Shown: positions 1 to 12,061 of the stretch, in pieces | How positions within the stretch are numbered: position 1 is the first letter of the stretch | How the letters are laid out: the number at the start of each line of letters is the position of its first letter | NCBI GenBank assembly: GCA_004194705.1 | Contig: SADC01000088.1 | Location: forward strand, 62,001 to 126,000 | Length of the DNA: 64,000 nt | Reading direction: 5' to 3' | Source of the DNA: Ditylenchus dipsaci | Taxonomy: Eukaryota > Nematoda > Chromadorea > Rhabditida > Anguinidae | Translations under genes and position numbers: made by a program | The notes under the pieces: generated by a model | The model's input: the letters and a program-made list of their open reading frames with translations, nothing else | Databases searched by the model: none | What the model was told of the DNA's origin: nothing

Positions 1-3000
1 AGACACACCAAATTCTGATTCCACAACATTAAAACTTCTTCCAGCATCTTTTCAGGTTGTTCTCAGCACACAGGGCAATATAATCTATCAGAGATGGACG
101 AAATTTTCCCACCAATGCAGCTAGTGGTCTAGCATCTCCCCAACTAAATTTTTCGACTCAAATTATTGTTTGCCAGAAAATTTGTAAGTTTTTTCTACCT
201 CTGCGCTTTGAAATTGACTACTTTCAATCTGAATGGCAGCAAAATTCGATGGCAAAACATCCACAGTTCGTATTTGCGAGCAAATTCTGGAGACAGATGT
301 TCGGGTGATTCTCCATTTTGATTAGTGCAATCTATTCTCAGAGGCAATGGTTTGCAGGTGGGGCGCATACGAGGGTTGTCTGTATCAACTTGCTCCACAA
401 CATCATCTGGATCTACACTATGGTCAATCTGCTTGTATCTGTGAAAGGAAATTATAATTTTCCAATTTAAAATCAAATATTTAAAGACACACCTCGTTTT
501 CGGGTCAATTGTATATTTAGATATAATCTTGCACATATTTTCTTTTGTAGTTTGAGCCAGCAACTTATATACGTTCTCCTTTCTGCAATGATTTCAGTAG
601 GACCCGAAGTGTTAATCCCGAAAGATCGCAACATCCATGCTGAGTCAAATACACTGAGAAAGCCACGAGCAATTCCAGAACCTAATTTAATTCTTGTTAA
701 AAAGATAATTTTTTTTATCAGGCATAGTAGCTAACCGGTAGGCCAGAAAGGTTCGTGCAAGCTATCTCCAACAATGCTCATAATTAAATGTTTGGAATTC
801 CTCTCTACCAGTCTAGTAGAATAAAGAGCAGAAGACAGAGCTGTGAAGTCAAACATAGCACAGTCTGGCTGAGCACGAGAGTTTTGTGCAAACACTAGCT
901 GGGGCAATTTACCGTTGGTAGCAAAATCAGCAGCTTGGGCGGCAAATTTACAGAGCATCTCCTGAGATGTGATTATACATATTACCAGGCATTTTAAAAA
1001 CTATGATTACTTGATCAACATTTTCTTTTGACAACAGAGTGGGTATGTCATCGAAATCCTAATAATGTCTCTTTTTAAATAAGCCATAAATTTTTTTGTT
1101 TCAAATTTACCTTCTTGATGACACCTTTTTGCTACAAATTACTAATTTATTAATGTCTGAGAATTTAACAATTTTGGTTCTATCCTAGAATCGGGTGCCA
1201 AAAACAGCTTACTAAAAAACAACAGAGGGACCAAGCTGTTTTTTGGCACCAGATTCTAGAATAGAACCACAATTTTTTACCAACCAGTAAACTTTGCTTC
1301 TGAGCACACATTACGAAATAATGAGTGTCATTTTTATAGTAGACCACATTTTCAAGAGCGATTCCAGTTTCTTTGAGCAATTCTGAAAAAGAAGTATATG
1401 TTGAGAAATCAAAAGCCATGGTTCTCTTACTACCTTTGAAAAAACTTTGGTTAAATATGTAAGCCACCTGAAATGCTTTTAGTATAAGTTTTGGAAGTCG
1501 AGAAAAATCTCTAACCCCGCTGATTTCTGCGACCTAGAAAAATGAAAAATAATAAACAAAAAATTTACACAGATTTTGAAAAATTATACTTTTTCTTCTG
1601 CAGAAGTCTTGTTGTTAATAAAATTAGCAGTAATTCCAATGGCCAATTTTCCTCGAACAATTTTTCTTGCAAATCCTAATGAAAGCTATTCATTCAAAAA
1701 ATATATATTTGTTGTAAAGTACCTGGAAGAGTATTACGCTTCCCATCGGCTCCCACCACAACATCAAAAACATATTCGAGAGAATGTGGTTAAAAGGCTC
1801 AAAATCGGCACGCCAACCAGAAGCTAAATTCCATTAGTTTGCAAGAAATTATTAGTTGAGACTCAAAATTATCACGTACTAGATGGTTCATCAACACTAG
1901 GCTCATTTAGTCCCAAAAAAGATATCTGAATCAAAAATATAAACTTAAAAAAGTTACGGTTTATTACATTTTCATGGACGTTTACTCCAAGTACGAGGGC
2001 AATCTTCAGCAAAATGCATTGAAGTCGACGAATACCTAAAAAAAATGATACTTCGGATGCTAAGCAAACGAGATTCGAATGCTTCAAACATTTTTCAAAG
2101 AACTAAAAAATTTTATATGGTTTCCAAAAATAACAACTTGTAATTTTAAAAGGGGTAACTTCTACGACTACTGCTCAAACATCCTGATTAAAAATAGTTT
2201 TCGAGAAAATCACAAAAAATAGAAGGTAATACTCCACTAAAAACCTAGGTAAAAAACCACGGTTTTCAGTGTGAGTTTGTTGTGATTTTCTCAAAACTTT
2301 TTTGAATCAGGGTATTTGACCACTCAATCGATAGAGAAAGATCTCAGCTGCAAAACGGTGTAAAAAGATCTGATATAAGAAAACAAAATATGTAAAAAAG
2401 TTTATGTGAAGTGAAGTAGTAGTCGGTATCAAAAAGTAGCCGTAAAAGTCCCCCTTAAAATTTAAACGAAAAATTGATTAATGAAATTCTTTTTTGTCTT
2501 TGTATTTTCTCCAGCATTCTTATATTCAAAGAAATATTTCATAATTTTACGTCGTTTTGTATTTTTTTTATTCTTTTTTTTATAATTTATAAAACAACTT
2601 ACTAATATGATCAATACTGCCAGTGCAAAATTTAGGTAGAAAATCTTGGCACCAAGAGCTTTTAAATCTGAAAACCAAACTATATTGAATTTTTTTGTAT
2701 CGCATACCATGAATGACAAAATCCCATAGATGAAGCACCTAAAACAAATCAAAAAAATATAATGCAAAAAGTGTACCACTTGTCACTTTCTCTATTAACA
2801 ATTACCGTAATTCCTCTAATAAGCCGCCCCTGTAATTCAAATCGTGTTCTTGGCATTGTGTTTTTGACCCATTTTTTGAAGAGTCCTCTTTGGCGAGTTA
2901 CCCCTCAATTTGTAGCCAGTGAGATGAGCTACAAAATAGATGGTGACTTGCCTAAAGTGGTCTTCAAAACATAGGTCAAAAACACAATGCCAGAAACCCG

Positions 3001-4351
3001 TTTTTTTTAATTCATGGGGGGGGGTCTTATTAGAGGAATTACGGTATATCAAATTTTCTCGGAATTTTTCGTATACTGTCATGCAGTATAATGCATGTCT
3101 GCTCGTTGTCTGCTCTTTCTAATAATCTATTTGCAACAAAACCAAGGGTCGCGACTATTCATGACTGGACTACAGAAATAAAAAAGCGCGAAACCTCTTG
3201 GAATTAATAATTTTTTACTTTGGTGTTAGATCAACGTATACTTTTTTCTTTAATTTTGCTCACGTTCTTTAAAAAAAACTATTAATTCGGTAAAAATTTT
3301 AATAAAGAAAGTGAGCAGGGCTTGCAACTACAGGGTGTCCAATAAAAATTGCAGCATTTTTTCAATTTTATTTTAGAAACTATTAAATAGGAAATTTCTC
3401 AATTAACAATTTTTAAACAATAAGTTATCTTTTATCCCTGAATCTACTCTTTCAAAAGCGTTATTGTTTGTCATGTTTTGATTTAACAAAGTGTGAAAAA
3501 TAGGCATAATGCCCCTAGGGGTCCAAAAATTTCAAAAGAGGACCAATGCACATATGCTACAGTTTTAACCATAAAAATTCTATACCAATTTTATTTTGAG
3601 GTTTTCGCCATAAAAAATGATATTATAGTAAAAATATGCTTTACGACTAATTATATCGCAAAAAAACTCGAAAATAAAGTTAATATGGTATTTTTAGGGT
3701 TTAAAAATGCAGCATTTGTGCCTTGGTCCCCCTGTTGAAATTTTCGGACCCTTAGGGGCATTATGCCTATTTTTCACACCTTGTTGAATCAAAACATGAC
3801 AAAGAATAACGCAATTGAAAGAGAAGATAAAGGATAACTTTTTGTTAAAAAATTTCATTGAAAAATTGCCCATTAAATAGTCGCTAAAGAAAACTTTAAA
3901 AGATGTTGCAGTTTTCATTGGACACCCTGTAATATAATCTTTTACATTGTTTCTAGAGAACTTGTCTCTCTGCTCCACCACAATCACATGAGCCCCTAGC
4001 AAGGCATATTCTATTGCTGCACGCAAACACAGGGCCCTGCTCCGATGACCAAAACATTCAGACGATTACATGCTTGTTGAGAGCAGTATTCCGTTTGATT
4101 CCTTCGCTTTTCCAGCAATGTCCATAATTTGTTGGCTTTGGAGTGATCCTTTCCTCTGTCTAACAAGCTAAGCCTATAAAGAAAAGTAGTTGATAGCAGA
4201 ATGGAATGTATGACTACTACTTTTCGTAAACTTCGCTGGTGTTGGATGGCGAGATGTCTAGTGAAGTGCACAGCTGGAAGAAAGTCTGCTGAATGGTGCG
4301 GAAAGTGCTAGCCTGGGCAAAACTGTTTTCAAAGATAGTACTAGGATGCAT
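1..4351 (-). CDS. MICAL: MICAL flavin monooxygenase, N-terminal part (leaves window at left edge)
   Basis: MICAL oxidises actin methionines through an FAD monooxygenase domain that precedes a calponin-homology (CH) domain. Seventeen exons can be placed on the minus strand, from ATG at 4351 to the CH domain at 1-143. Exon 2 (3946-4173) holds the Rossmann motif VLVIGAGPC followed by [20 protein letters not shown] and FSRNNV. Later exons give [89 protein letters not shown] and [16 protein letters not shown], in the known MICAL order. The exon at 1-143 reads [19 protein letters not shown], a CH core. The reading frame slips by one missing base in at least five exons (near 4028, 2620, 1777, 579 and 55). 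The 4028 slip falls inside GPCGLRAA, where one G of GG is absent. Introns carry three inverted-repeat elements and a fourth larger one. LIM and C-terminal domains would lie outside the window. Confidence 0.93.
1176..1268. repeat. Short foldback MITE in MICAL intron
   Basis: A near-perfect inverted repeat with arms of about 37 bp: GGTTCTATCCTAGAATCGGG on the left and its complement ending ATTCTAGAATAGAACC on the right. The loop is about 20 bp. It lies in the intron between the exons at 1285-1382 and 1111-1131. Confidence 0.8.
2144..2462. repeat. Inverted-repeat element, family shared with NADAR intron 1
   Basis: The ends are TTTTAAAAGGGG and CCCCCTTAAAA. The inner part has TGTGATTTTCTC, AGGGTATTTGACC, CTCAATCGATAGAGAAAG and CAAAACGGTGTA. 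The same word series occurs in the same order at about 28640-28800 in NADAR intron 1. Here it lies in a MICAL intron. Confidence 0.7.
2803..3046. repeat. Foldback MITE with TACCGTA ends
   Basis: The terminal inverted repeat is TACCGTAATTCCTCTAATAAG and its complement. The arms extend through a GTTTTTGACC / GGTCAAAAAC pair. The G-run near 3017-3024 pairs poorly with the left arm. It is one of a set of ACCGTA-ended elements in this window (also 8715, 9370, 53640, 55937 and 56750). It lies in a MICAL intron. Confidence 0.8.
3331..3929. mobile_element. Palindromic mariner-like MITE, TA target
   Basis: The ends are CAGGGTGTCCAATAAAAATTG and its complement ending CATTGGACACCCTG, both flanked by TA (3329-3330 and 3930-3931). 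The two arms can be followed inward for about 200 bp, including GCATAATGCCCCTAGGGGTC and its complement. TA duplications with CAGGG-type ends fit a Tc1/mariner-type non-autonomous element. It has no coding capacity and lies in a MICAL intron. Confidence 0.85.
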
Positions 4352-4510
4352 GTTGCAAATATAATGTTATAGTTGTTGCATTTAAGTAGGCATAGTCTGA
4401 ACTTTGTTTCTGAAAAAGTTGTTATACGCAAAAAATTGATAGGCAGTAAAATAAGGCTCTAGGTAAAAGTAGGTCAAGAATTTGGTTTGGCGTCCACTAA
4501 AATGGTGTCG

Positions 4511-4705
4511 GGTAAACTCAGCACCGGAAAACTCGGCACCTAAAAACTCGTCCCCAACCACATATCACATGTTCCCATTCACTTGCAATGCGGAGTGTGC
4601 TGATCTTTGGCCGCGAAGCGGCCAAAGATACCCTTCTGTCTTATTCCTTAGCCGCGGGTGTCAGAATTTTTCCGGTGGCAAGTTTTAGGTGCCGAGTTTC
4701 CCTAC
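4511..4705. repeat. Imperfect inverted repeat with 22-bp inner palindrome
   Basis: The outer arms pair GAAAACTCGGCACCTAAAA with TTTTAGGTGCCGAGTTT. Near 4607-4628 there is a short palindrome CTTTGGCCGCGAAGCGGCCAAAG. No target-site duplication was recognised. Confidence 0.55.
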
Positions 4706-4711
4706 TCCACT

Positions 4712-5620
4712 AGAATATAGATAACTTGAGCAATGTGAAGTAAATGAGAAATACTTTTTTAGCAATTTTTTTCCTTTGTTCTTTTTAAATTTCTAAACTT
4801 TTTGTAAAAATAATAACTGGATAATTTAGCCCTGTGATTCGATTTTTTAATAAGGTATCATTTCGTGCAAGATGTTTAGCTATATCTTATGATTGTGGCC
4901 TTTTTTACCGTGGTCTCGCTATCGTTTTTTGTGATTTTCTAAGTTTAGGTTAGGCAAGGGTTGACCAGTGTATGTTATGGCGGACTTATACACGAGTTTT
5001 AGATATGTTTCACGGGGTGTCAAATTCAAAAACATAATCAGTAGAGAATTTTGCGCGAAATGCGAAATTGAAAAAAGCAGCAATTTTCAATGATTTTTTC
5101 TTTGGTATGTATTACTGAATTATGTCCATTCCGTTTGTGTTTTTGTGTTTATCTTAAACTGGTGAGATTCGCTGTTTTTCGGGCTTTCTATCGAGCCATC
5201 ACTTGCAAACAAAGATAGCGAATTTGGTTGCCACAAATTTATTTATGAAAAGATCACTGAAAAAATTCACTGAGTTGTGTGCTAAAACTACACTGAGCTT
5301 CTGTTTTTGATACAAACGCTAAAAACAAATCGTTAGCGTGATAGCCCGTTAATTTTGGCGTATGTATGTGCAATATCGCTCCAATTAATACGAAATTTTT
5401 AACTTTTTATACGGCGCGATCTCGAAAATTAGTATTTTCCAGTCAAAAACCATGGTTTTTGGCTTAAAATGGTTATAACTACGGAAAATTCTGGAATTTC
5501 GAAAATCCCTCTGAGGATCTTGTAGTAGAGATTGCGGGCTTCATTTTGGTATATAGAAAGTTGAAAAGTCTGTGGTTTTTGGATTTTTGTCTGTGGTGAA
5601 AATTTTTGCTAAATTTTTCT
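4712..5620. other. No gene seen
   Basis: This is AT-rich sequence between the MICAL start and the transposon-type protein. I see no exon with both acceptor and donor and a convincing protein, and no clear repeat. Confidence 0.6.
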
Positions 5621-5629
5621 TGCATTCAG

Positions 5630-6790
5630 GTATGATGGTGCTCAAAGTGTTCAAGTGGATCAGTGCACTCCAGTGATAATACAACTGCAACAATGCCTGG
5701 CCAAGCAAACAAACGAATACCAGATTCTTGAAAGGCGAATAATCAAACCAGATAGGAGGAAAGAGATAGTAGGTCTTTCACCCGATTTTCTTAGCCACCT
5801 TTTCTATTCAGATTCCAAGAAAGCCATTGCCAAATGTGTAGGACAGCGTCTTTGTCTAAGTTGGACCAGATTGCGCTACATTTCTGGACAAAGCTGGTAA
5901 TCCTCCAACAAGATCAGAATTTGACAAATCTGTGAAGATGTTGGAAATCGCTTGTGTATGAAATCAGCACCTAAGCCTCCTCCTTTCGTGTCTCTAAGCT
6001 TTCACCAATTGATGATCTTAAGCTGCTAGGAAGTCGACTGAGCTGGAGACAGAGATGTGCATTGAAAACTGATCTGATCAAGGTAGGATACATTCCAGGA
6101 AACCATTTTAAAAAGTTTATAATTATAGCTTGGTAAAGACATCTTCGCTTCGAACAAAAAAGTGCGTGACTTAGTGAAGCAATTCGGCAATCAGCTGCAA
6201 ATCATCTCTTCCGTCGTCGGGGGAAGTTTTTATCTGGTTGGCCAACATCAAATTTATTTTGGAGGAACGCTTCATCGTCTTGAATGAGTCAAGCAACCTG
6301 AGTTTGGTGGTGGCTACAACGAAAGCTGTTTTGTTTTTCTGGAGACAAAGGAGGTGGCACAACTAAGTGTGCTATTGGAATAGGAAATGTAAGGCTACCA
6401 AATTCGGCAAATTCTCTTCTTCTAGTTGGACTCTCTGATGATGAAGACACCCATTCCTCACTTTCTCATCTTCACGAAATGTTCAGCCAGATTTCTTTCA
6501 GCACAATAAAAGTAGGTCTTCAAGTTAGAGAAATTGTTTGGTAAGTTGTGCCTTGTATCAATTCAACCGTAATACCTAATTTAAAGGTTTTCAACTGGAG
6601 ACATCAAATTTCTTTGTGCAGTCTATGGTCATCTTGGTGCGTCGTCGTCTCATCCTTGCCTTCTCTGCGAATCGCCCAAAGAAGACTTTAAAGTAGGAAA
6701 CGCTTTTTGCAAAACGATCTCTGGAATCTGTGCGTCAAAACTTTGCTACGTTCCAAGCTAATTCTCAATCTCAGACAAGCTTTCGAAAAA
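5630..6790 (+). pseudogene. Transposon-type protein remnant (GDKGG ... GDIKFL ... CLLC)
   Basis: Several short exon-like pieces on the plus strand can be joined. Near 6330-6390 one frame reads FSGDKGGGTTKCAIGIGN. Near 6586-6692 another reads FSTGDIKFLCAVYGHLGAS followed by SSHPCLLCES. Near 6700-6770 a frame reads SLESVRQNFATFQAN. I associate this order of motifs (GDKGG, then GDIKFL with a CxxC pair, then R-T/S-LES) with proteins encoded by repeats in invertebrate genomes; that is recollection of the family, not a search. Upstream pieces at 5655-5900 and 5990-6085 are less certain. The frame breaks several times, so this is probably a decayed copy, though part of the breakage may be sequencing error. 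Confidence 0.45.
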
Positions 6791-7640
6791 AAATATTGTT
6801 GTTAATTTGTGTTACGAAGAATAAACTGTTATGTTTCGGCCTGTATTAGTCCTTAAATTTGAGAATATCCGTCCTATTAGTGAAAAGAAAAAAAAGCTCA
6901 ATATTTTCACAGCAAATTTTTTAAATTGCCTTTTGAAAATTCTTGGCGTTTTGTTTGAACTATTCTGATTACGTTTTTGAATTTTGACACCCCGTGGTTT
7001 GAGCCCTACCTTACATACGCTGGCCAACTCTTAAGCCTAGAAATTGCAAAAAAAATCCGCAGAAAGGACCAACGCGAAAAAGCTTACACTTGTAGGATAG
7101 GCCAAATCTTAACAAGACGTGGAACAAAAAGTAAAATATGAAGCTATTCTCGAAAATAATCAAAAATAGTAAGAACCGAATTATTTTTTGACCTGGTCGA
7201 TACTCTTAATTTTCGCTCTATATTTTTAAAGATATTGCACGAGACGATAGCTTGTTAGAAACTAGAATCGTATGTCTGCATGATGCTATTATTCTTTTAA
7301 AAACTTCAGAAAATTAAAGAGAACAAGGCAGAGAAAAAATTAGACGCAAAAAAAAATGCAACTATCTGTAAAAACTTCTCTGAGATAAATTCTTGACTGC
7401 CCAAAATGTATTTTTTCTTTGATGAAAAAAACTCCCAAAAAATATTTGCGAGGGTTGAAAAAAATTAATATTGACTTCTTAAGTTTTGAAACAAAGACCT
7501 AAATTTTTGAAACAAGCTTCTATTTTCAATACAAATCAACAGGGATCATTGATGAGCAAATAAAGCGCCAGTTCCTCTGATTTAAGACAAATAAACAAGG
7601 CAGAGAAAATAGTTCACAAACCGGATGCAATGTTTAATGT
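6791..7640. other. No gene seen
   Basis: This is A-rich intergenic sequence. Two loosely similar stretches contain the words GAACAAGGCAGAGAAAA and AACAAGGCAGAGAAAA (about 7322 and 7593), which may be a diverged repeat. Nothing else is supported. Confidence 0.5.
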
Positions 7641-7659
7641 TGTCTAGCAAGCAGAAAAA

Positions 7660-8662
7660 TTATTGCTTTGAAATTAGCAAGACCAACCAGATAAGGAACA
7701 CACAAATGTTATGGAGAATCACAATCAATATGATAATCTCTGCAAAAAAATTAAATTTGATTAAAAACACCAAAATTAGTTTCAAGTCACACATATTTTT
7801 CTGCCGGCTATTGATTGGTTTATCCAGAAAATGGTTGTTTGTTGGATTAAGCAGGCTTTTAAGGCCGAATCACCCAGCTATTCGGTGGATACACAGACAA
7901 GGAGAAAATGTCCTGTGCAAGACAAGGGATTAACTTTACTCTGCACATATGATGAGGTCAAAAAAGACTTCTTGGAATGAATGGCAAAGAAAAGGATCAA
8001 TCAACAGAAAGAAGGGTTTTTGGATATTATAAAAAATATGTGAATAAAGTATTTCAGCAAACATCTCCAAAATGTAAAATTGTGAAAACTGCGATTTAAA
8101 AACCGCGTCAAAACCCACTCTGAAAAAATTTCATATGTATAAAGCTGATGTAGATTTGACAATTTAAGAAAATATTTAGTAAATAAAAAGGTGTTTCCAC
8201 AAAAGATTGCACAAATCTCTAGTTTGGTTGTGATCATCTAACTACAAATAAATTTATGATTTTTGTCAACCGTAAGCTCTGTTAATTTACAAATATAAAA
8301 AGTGATAAAAAAAGACTGGTGAAAATCATATAATAACCATATTTACCACCTTTATGCTTAAAAATTTACACATTGGACTTAGATTCTTTTATGGCTCCAG
8401 AAATATAGTCAGAAAACTTAGCAACTTTACCATAATCGAAAATTTATATAAACAGCTTTCAAGGCGAGACATATCAAGACAGTTCTACTTGAAGGCACTC
8501 ACCTGATGATAATGATGGGCTTTTAAGAAAGTGTATCAAGGTAAACCAGTTGGAAAAAGAAAGTCCTTGGTCAACCAGTAGAGTCAGCCAAATCTCTTCA
8601 TCACATAACTCCCGCCAAATGTTTGCACAACTCAAACACACAGTTACTACTATAATTAACAT
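7660..8662 (-). CDS. Unidentified secreted or membrane protein gene (tentative)
   Basis: A possible gene of five or more exons. Exon 1 (8503-8662) starts with a signal-like MLIIVVTVCLSCA, continues with ELCDEEIWLTLLVDQGLSFS and NWFTLIHFL, and ends at a GTGAGT donor. Further down are DYGKVAKFSDYI, a KYGYYMIF stretch, LDDHNQTRDLCNLLWKH and GFDAVFKSQF, each beside a plausible splice site. The last exon (7660-7739) encodes a transmembrane-like IIILIVILHNICVFLIWLVL and then stops. The NW...L, YGxxxI, LLDD and GFDA spacing recalls C-type lysozyme, but its catalytic Glu and most cysteines are missing. The final segment instead recalls a tetraspanin-like last helix. These could be two genes. At least one frame slip is needed near 7860. 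Confidence 0.3.
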
Positions 8663-8714
8663 TCACAGTAGCACTTTTAATCAAAATGAAAGTGAAAATA
8701 ATTTTTATTGTTGT

Positions 8715-8902
8715 TACCGTATAACCTATTTTTACTCCGCGGGGGATTTTTCAACCCCCCGAAAATCTGAAAGTTTGGTGTCAATCTCAAGAATTTTGGG
8801 TGAAAATACGGAATCGAAAAAGCGAAACGAAACGTAAAAAACATATTTTCAAAATATTCACTTCAAAATCAGGAGTATGTGATTAATAGAGGTTATACGG
8901 TA
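8715..8902. repeat. Short foldback MITE with TACCGTATAACCT ends
   Basis: The left end is TACCGTATAACCTATTTTTAC; the right end is AATAGAGGTTATACGGTA. The left arm carries a CGGGGGATTTTTCAACCCCCCG hairpin. It belongs to the same family as 9370-10611. Confidence 0.75.
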
Positions 8903-9369
8903 AAAAGAATATTTTAGAAAAAGTTCGGAAAGTCAAAAAAAATATTGTCTACTCAAAAAGTTATGGCCAAAAAAATGTTGGTGAAAATGTTGGGCCACCC
9001 TGCATAGATCTTCGAACAGACTATGGTATTTATCCTGCTCAAAGTTGAAAAATTTCACCAAAATCGATTTTCGGAGTTTAAGAGTTACGCTACAAAGAGT
9101 TTGGAACATGGGCTTAATGGAGCATGGGCTCTTTACGAGAAATACGGTAAGTCCAAGTTTTATGAGAAATTTTCGACCCTCATTGAAACAATTCATATGC
9201 ATTAATTAAAGGATTTATGACAACAAATTTACAACTAAACATGGTATTACAGCTGAAAGAACTCTGCTAAAAAAGGTTGGACAGACACATACCGGCCAAA
9301 TAGTACATATTTTTTTATATTTGACTCAGCTTGTATGCAAGCCGAGCACGGCCACAAACGCAAAAAAGT

Positions 9370-10611
9370 TACCGTATAACCTCTATTAGTCCCCCACCCT
9401 CTAATAATCCCCCCCCCCCTAATTTTTTGCTGCGCTGCCGTTTCTTTGGCGGTTGTCTAGTTAATTTACTTGTTAAAACTCAATGATTATCTTTTGTCAA
9501 ACGTAAACTTGATCGCATAACATTGAACTTTTATCTCAAACAATTTCGAACAGCTCATTTTAATTGATATTTTCGATAAATATCTCGTTTTGTCATTAGA
9601 GTAGCAGCCTTTTTCTATAATTTATGTTCTCTGACCTTGCAAAGATGTCCAAGCTCTTTGCAGTGATTGGCCAATCTGGTTCGAAGCGTTCTATTTTTTC
9701 TGAGTTGAGATACTCGGCATCACTATCAGAAGTGACGAGAAAGATTGGTCGGAGAGTTTTGCACCACTATGGTCTGAGATTTGCCCTTGTAGGAATGCAG
9801 TAGTACTACTGAAGTCGCTTTTGCAATAAAAAGGTCACATGAAAGAAATAAAACTAAGAAAAAATTGAGACGTTCAATACACGCGGGACCGTTAAAAGCC
9901 CAACTCGCACAAGCACTAATTCACTGAACCCAACTCGCGCAAGACCCGACTCGCATAAAGTCCAACCTGCACATACAGACTCTTCGTACAAGTATTGTTT
10001 TTCTCAGCTTATATTATGACAGGCCTTTTTTTCATTATTATTTTAATTTACCAAGTAAGGGACCATGACTCTGACCTGGGGGAACTTCGATCATAAAATT
10101 TTTTGCAGAGTATTCCCAAGCTCATGATAAATCCCGCTTCGCACTTCTGAAGTTAACAAAAAATAGGTCTACTGGCCCTTCAAAAATCTAAACACTTCGA
10201 TACCCTTATCATTTTTTGATAACTGACCTATGGTCCAAGAGTCATTCCTATAATTTTTTGTAGCCTTCAAAGCTAAGAAAGCAGATTCACGAGGAACATG
10301 GGTGCGCTCTGCGAGAATACGCGAACAAAAAGTTTCATCAAAATTTCCTTTCGCTTGTAATTCCCTTAACCTTCCAACCAGGTGTGAATCGGTGCATTAA
10401 AGCGAGTTGTATGTTGCTCAGAGGACTAAAATGCAGACGTAATTTAAATTACGTAAATTAGAATTACAATATTCTGAATCATATTTTTTAAAAATTGCGG
10501 CACCTTCGGCGCTGGAGAGGTTGAATATAAACCCCCTCCCTCTATTAATCCCCCACTCTCCGAGGAGGGTTGATTAATAATCCCCCTGGGGATTAAAAGA
10601 GTTATAGGGTA
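9370..10611. mobile_element. Long TACCGTATAACCT-ended element
   Basis: The left end is TACCGTATAACCTCTATTAG followed by C-rich tracts. The right end is GGGGATTAAAAGAGTTATAGGGTA, an imperfect complement. Near the right end CCCTCTATTAATCCCCCACT is repeated in inverted form, suggesting a nested or rearranged second end. The 1.1 kb between holds no convincing ORF. A stretch at 9898-9975 repeats the word CAACTCGC / CGACTCGC several times. Confidence 0.6.
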
Positions 10612-11271
10612 ATTTTTATTGACGCAAATAAAAAAGTTAGACGTCTAACCAACAAAATTCAATATATAGTCAAAAAAACAAAAACTAGTACAAGGTCAAA
10701 ATTAAACCTTAAGTCGGAAAACTTTCGATTATTTCGGGAAAAAGTGTTTGTATGAAGGAAAGTTTAAAAGAATGATTCACTAAAAGGAAAGCAGAAAAAA
10801 AAAATAAAGAAAGAAAATAAAAAGTTGAAATTAAAAACATTCAACTAAAAAAACCACGAAATTAAATGGTTATACACGATTTTCCCGACATAAATTGCGC
10901 AAAACGAGAGCTAGAGAAGAAGATTAAAGTGAGAAAAATTGAATGGGTAAAAAATAAAGGTGAGGCAAGGAGGCGAATCAATTCAATCTATGCAGTATTT
11001 GCATAACGATTTAGTAGTACTTGTACAATACAACAGCGACAAGGCCTTTTGTGTCTGACAAGTGTTACTACTTCAAAAATTTCCATCTGTTTATTTTTGT
11101 GAGAGTCCGGGTGGAAGGATAAAAAAAGGAAAGTTGAGCAACAAAAGGCTTTCAAAAAGTCGATTAACAGAACACAATTGCGTAATTTGGAATAAAAAAA
11201 TCAAATGGCAGAAATATATTGCTCAAGTCGTCATAAAAACACAATGATCCGAACAATTGATTTTGAAGACT
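10612..11271. other. No gene seen
   Basis: This is A-rich sequence. No spliced protein of recognisable character and no strong repeat were seen. Confidence 0.5.
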
Positions 11272-11704
11272 GTTAAAGGGTCATTGCGCCTGTTTTGAAT
11301 TGTCCCCGCCAATTCAATTTTTTTCGCCTAATCATTGAACTTCTGTACGGATTTTTTAGCTTCGTTTCTAACAAAACAAGGCCTTGAATTTAATTTTAAG
11401 TATAGTTTTGTTAGAAACCTAGTTAAAAAGCCCTACAGAAATTCAATGAGTAGGAAAAAATTTTGAATTGGCGGGGGACAACCGTTGTCGGAGTTGGCAA
11501 TGCCCTTTAAAGGACCATAGCCGTCGCCGACAACGAGAATTTAAATTTTGAATTGGCGGCGGACAGTTCTCTTTCGTCTTTCATTGTACTCTTTTGAGTC
11601 ATTCGAAGCAAGTCAAAAGAGTACAGTGCTAGACAAAAGATAAATGTCCCGCGCTAATTCAAACATTTTAAATTCTCATTGTCGGCGACGGCTATGGTCC
11701 TTTA
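11272..11704. repeat. Two adjacent TTAA-flanked foldback MITEs
   Basis: Two hairpins lie back to back. The first (11272-11510) has arms around TTGAATTGTCCCCGCCAATTC and its complement. The second (11508-11704) has ends AGGACCATAGCCGTCGCCG and CGGCGACGGCTATGGTCCT, flanked by TTAA on both sides. Related copies are at 29874-30030, 45191-45428 and 59162-59310; the CATTGAACTTCTGTACGG word and the GAATTGGCGGGGACA end recur. TTAA flanks suggest piggyBac-type mobilisation. Confidence 0.75.
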
Positions 11705-11957
11705 ATAATGAAATGTTTGTATTTCACAGGCAAGAAGAACTGTTAAAAAATACGATTTTGATTGAGTGATAACACAAAGAAGAGGAATAGCTATGAAGAC
11801 TCATAACAAGTAGCAAAAGCGATAGTAAATAGAAGACAAAAAGAAAGACGGTAATCTCATAGGTAAGCTACTTATTTTATATATTAGCTACTTATTTACT
11901 TTAAAAACAGGATTCCGTAGTTGTAGCCAAGAAGCCATATCTCTAGCTTTTGCAGTA

Positions 11958-12059
11958 CAGTCAACTCTCGATTTAACGAAACCCTGATTTAACGAAACTC
12001 TCGATTTAACGAACATTTTTTGCCGGTCCCCAGGCGTTCGTTAAATCAAGAGTTGACTG
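11958..12059. mobile_element. pogo/Tigger-like MITE, TA target
   Basis: The ends are CAGTCAACTCTCGATTTAACG and its complement ending AAGAGTTGACTG, with flanking TA. The word GATTTAACGAA is present three times, and once more in inverted form. The middle has TGCCGGTCCCCAGG, a motif seen in the other copies. CAGTYRAnYCTCGatttAACG ends with TA duplication are typical of pogo/Tigger non-autonomous elements. Confidence 0.85.
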
Positions 12060-12061
12060 TA

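Noticed and set aside
1..4351. MICAL as a pseudogene
   Set aside because: Multiple frame slips exist, but splice sites and residues are conserved across all exons and the slips are all single missing bases of the type seen in every other gene here.
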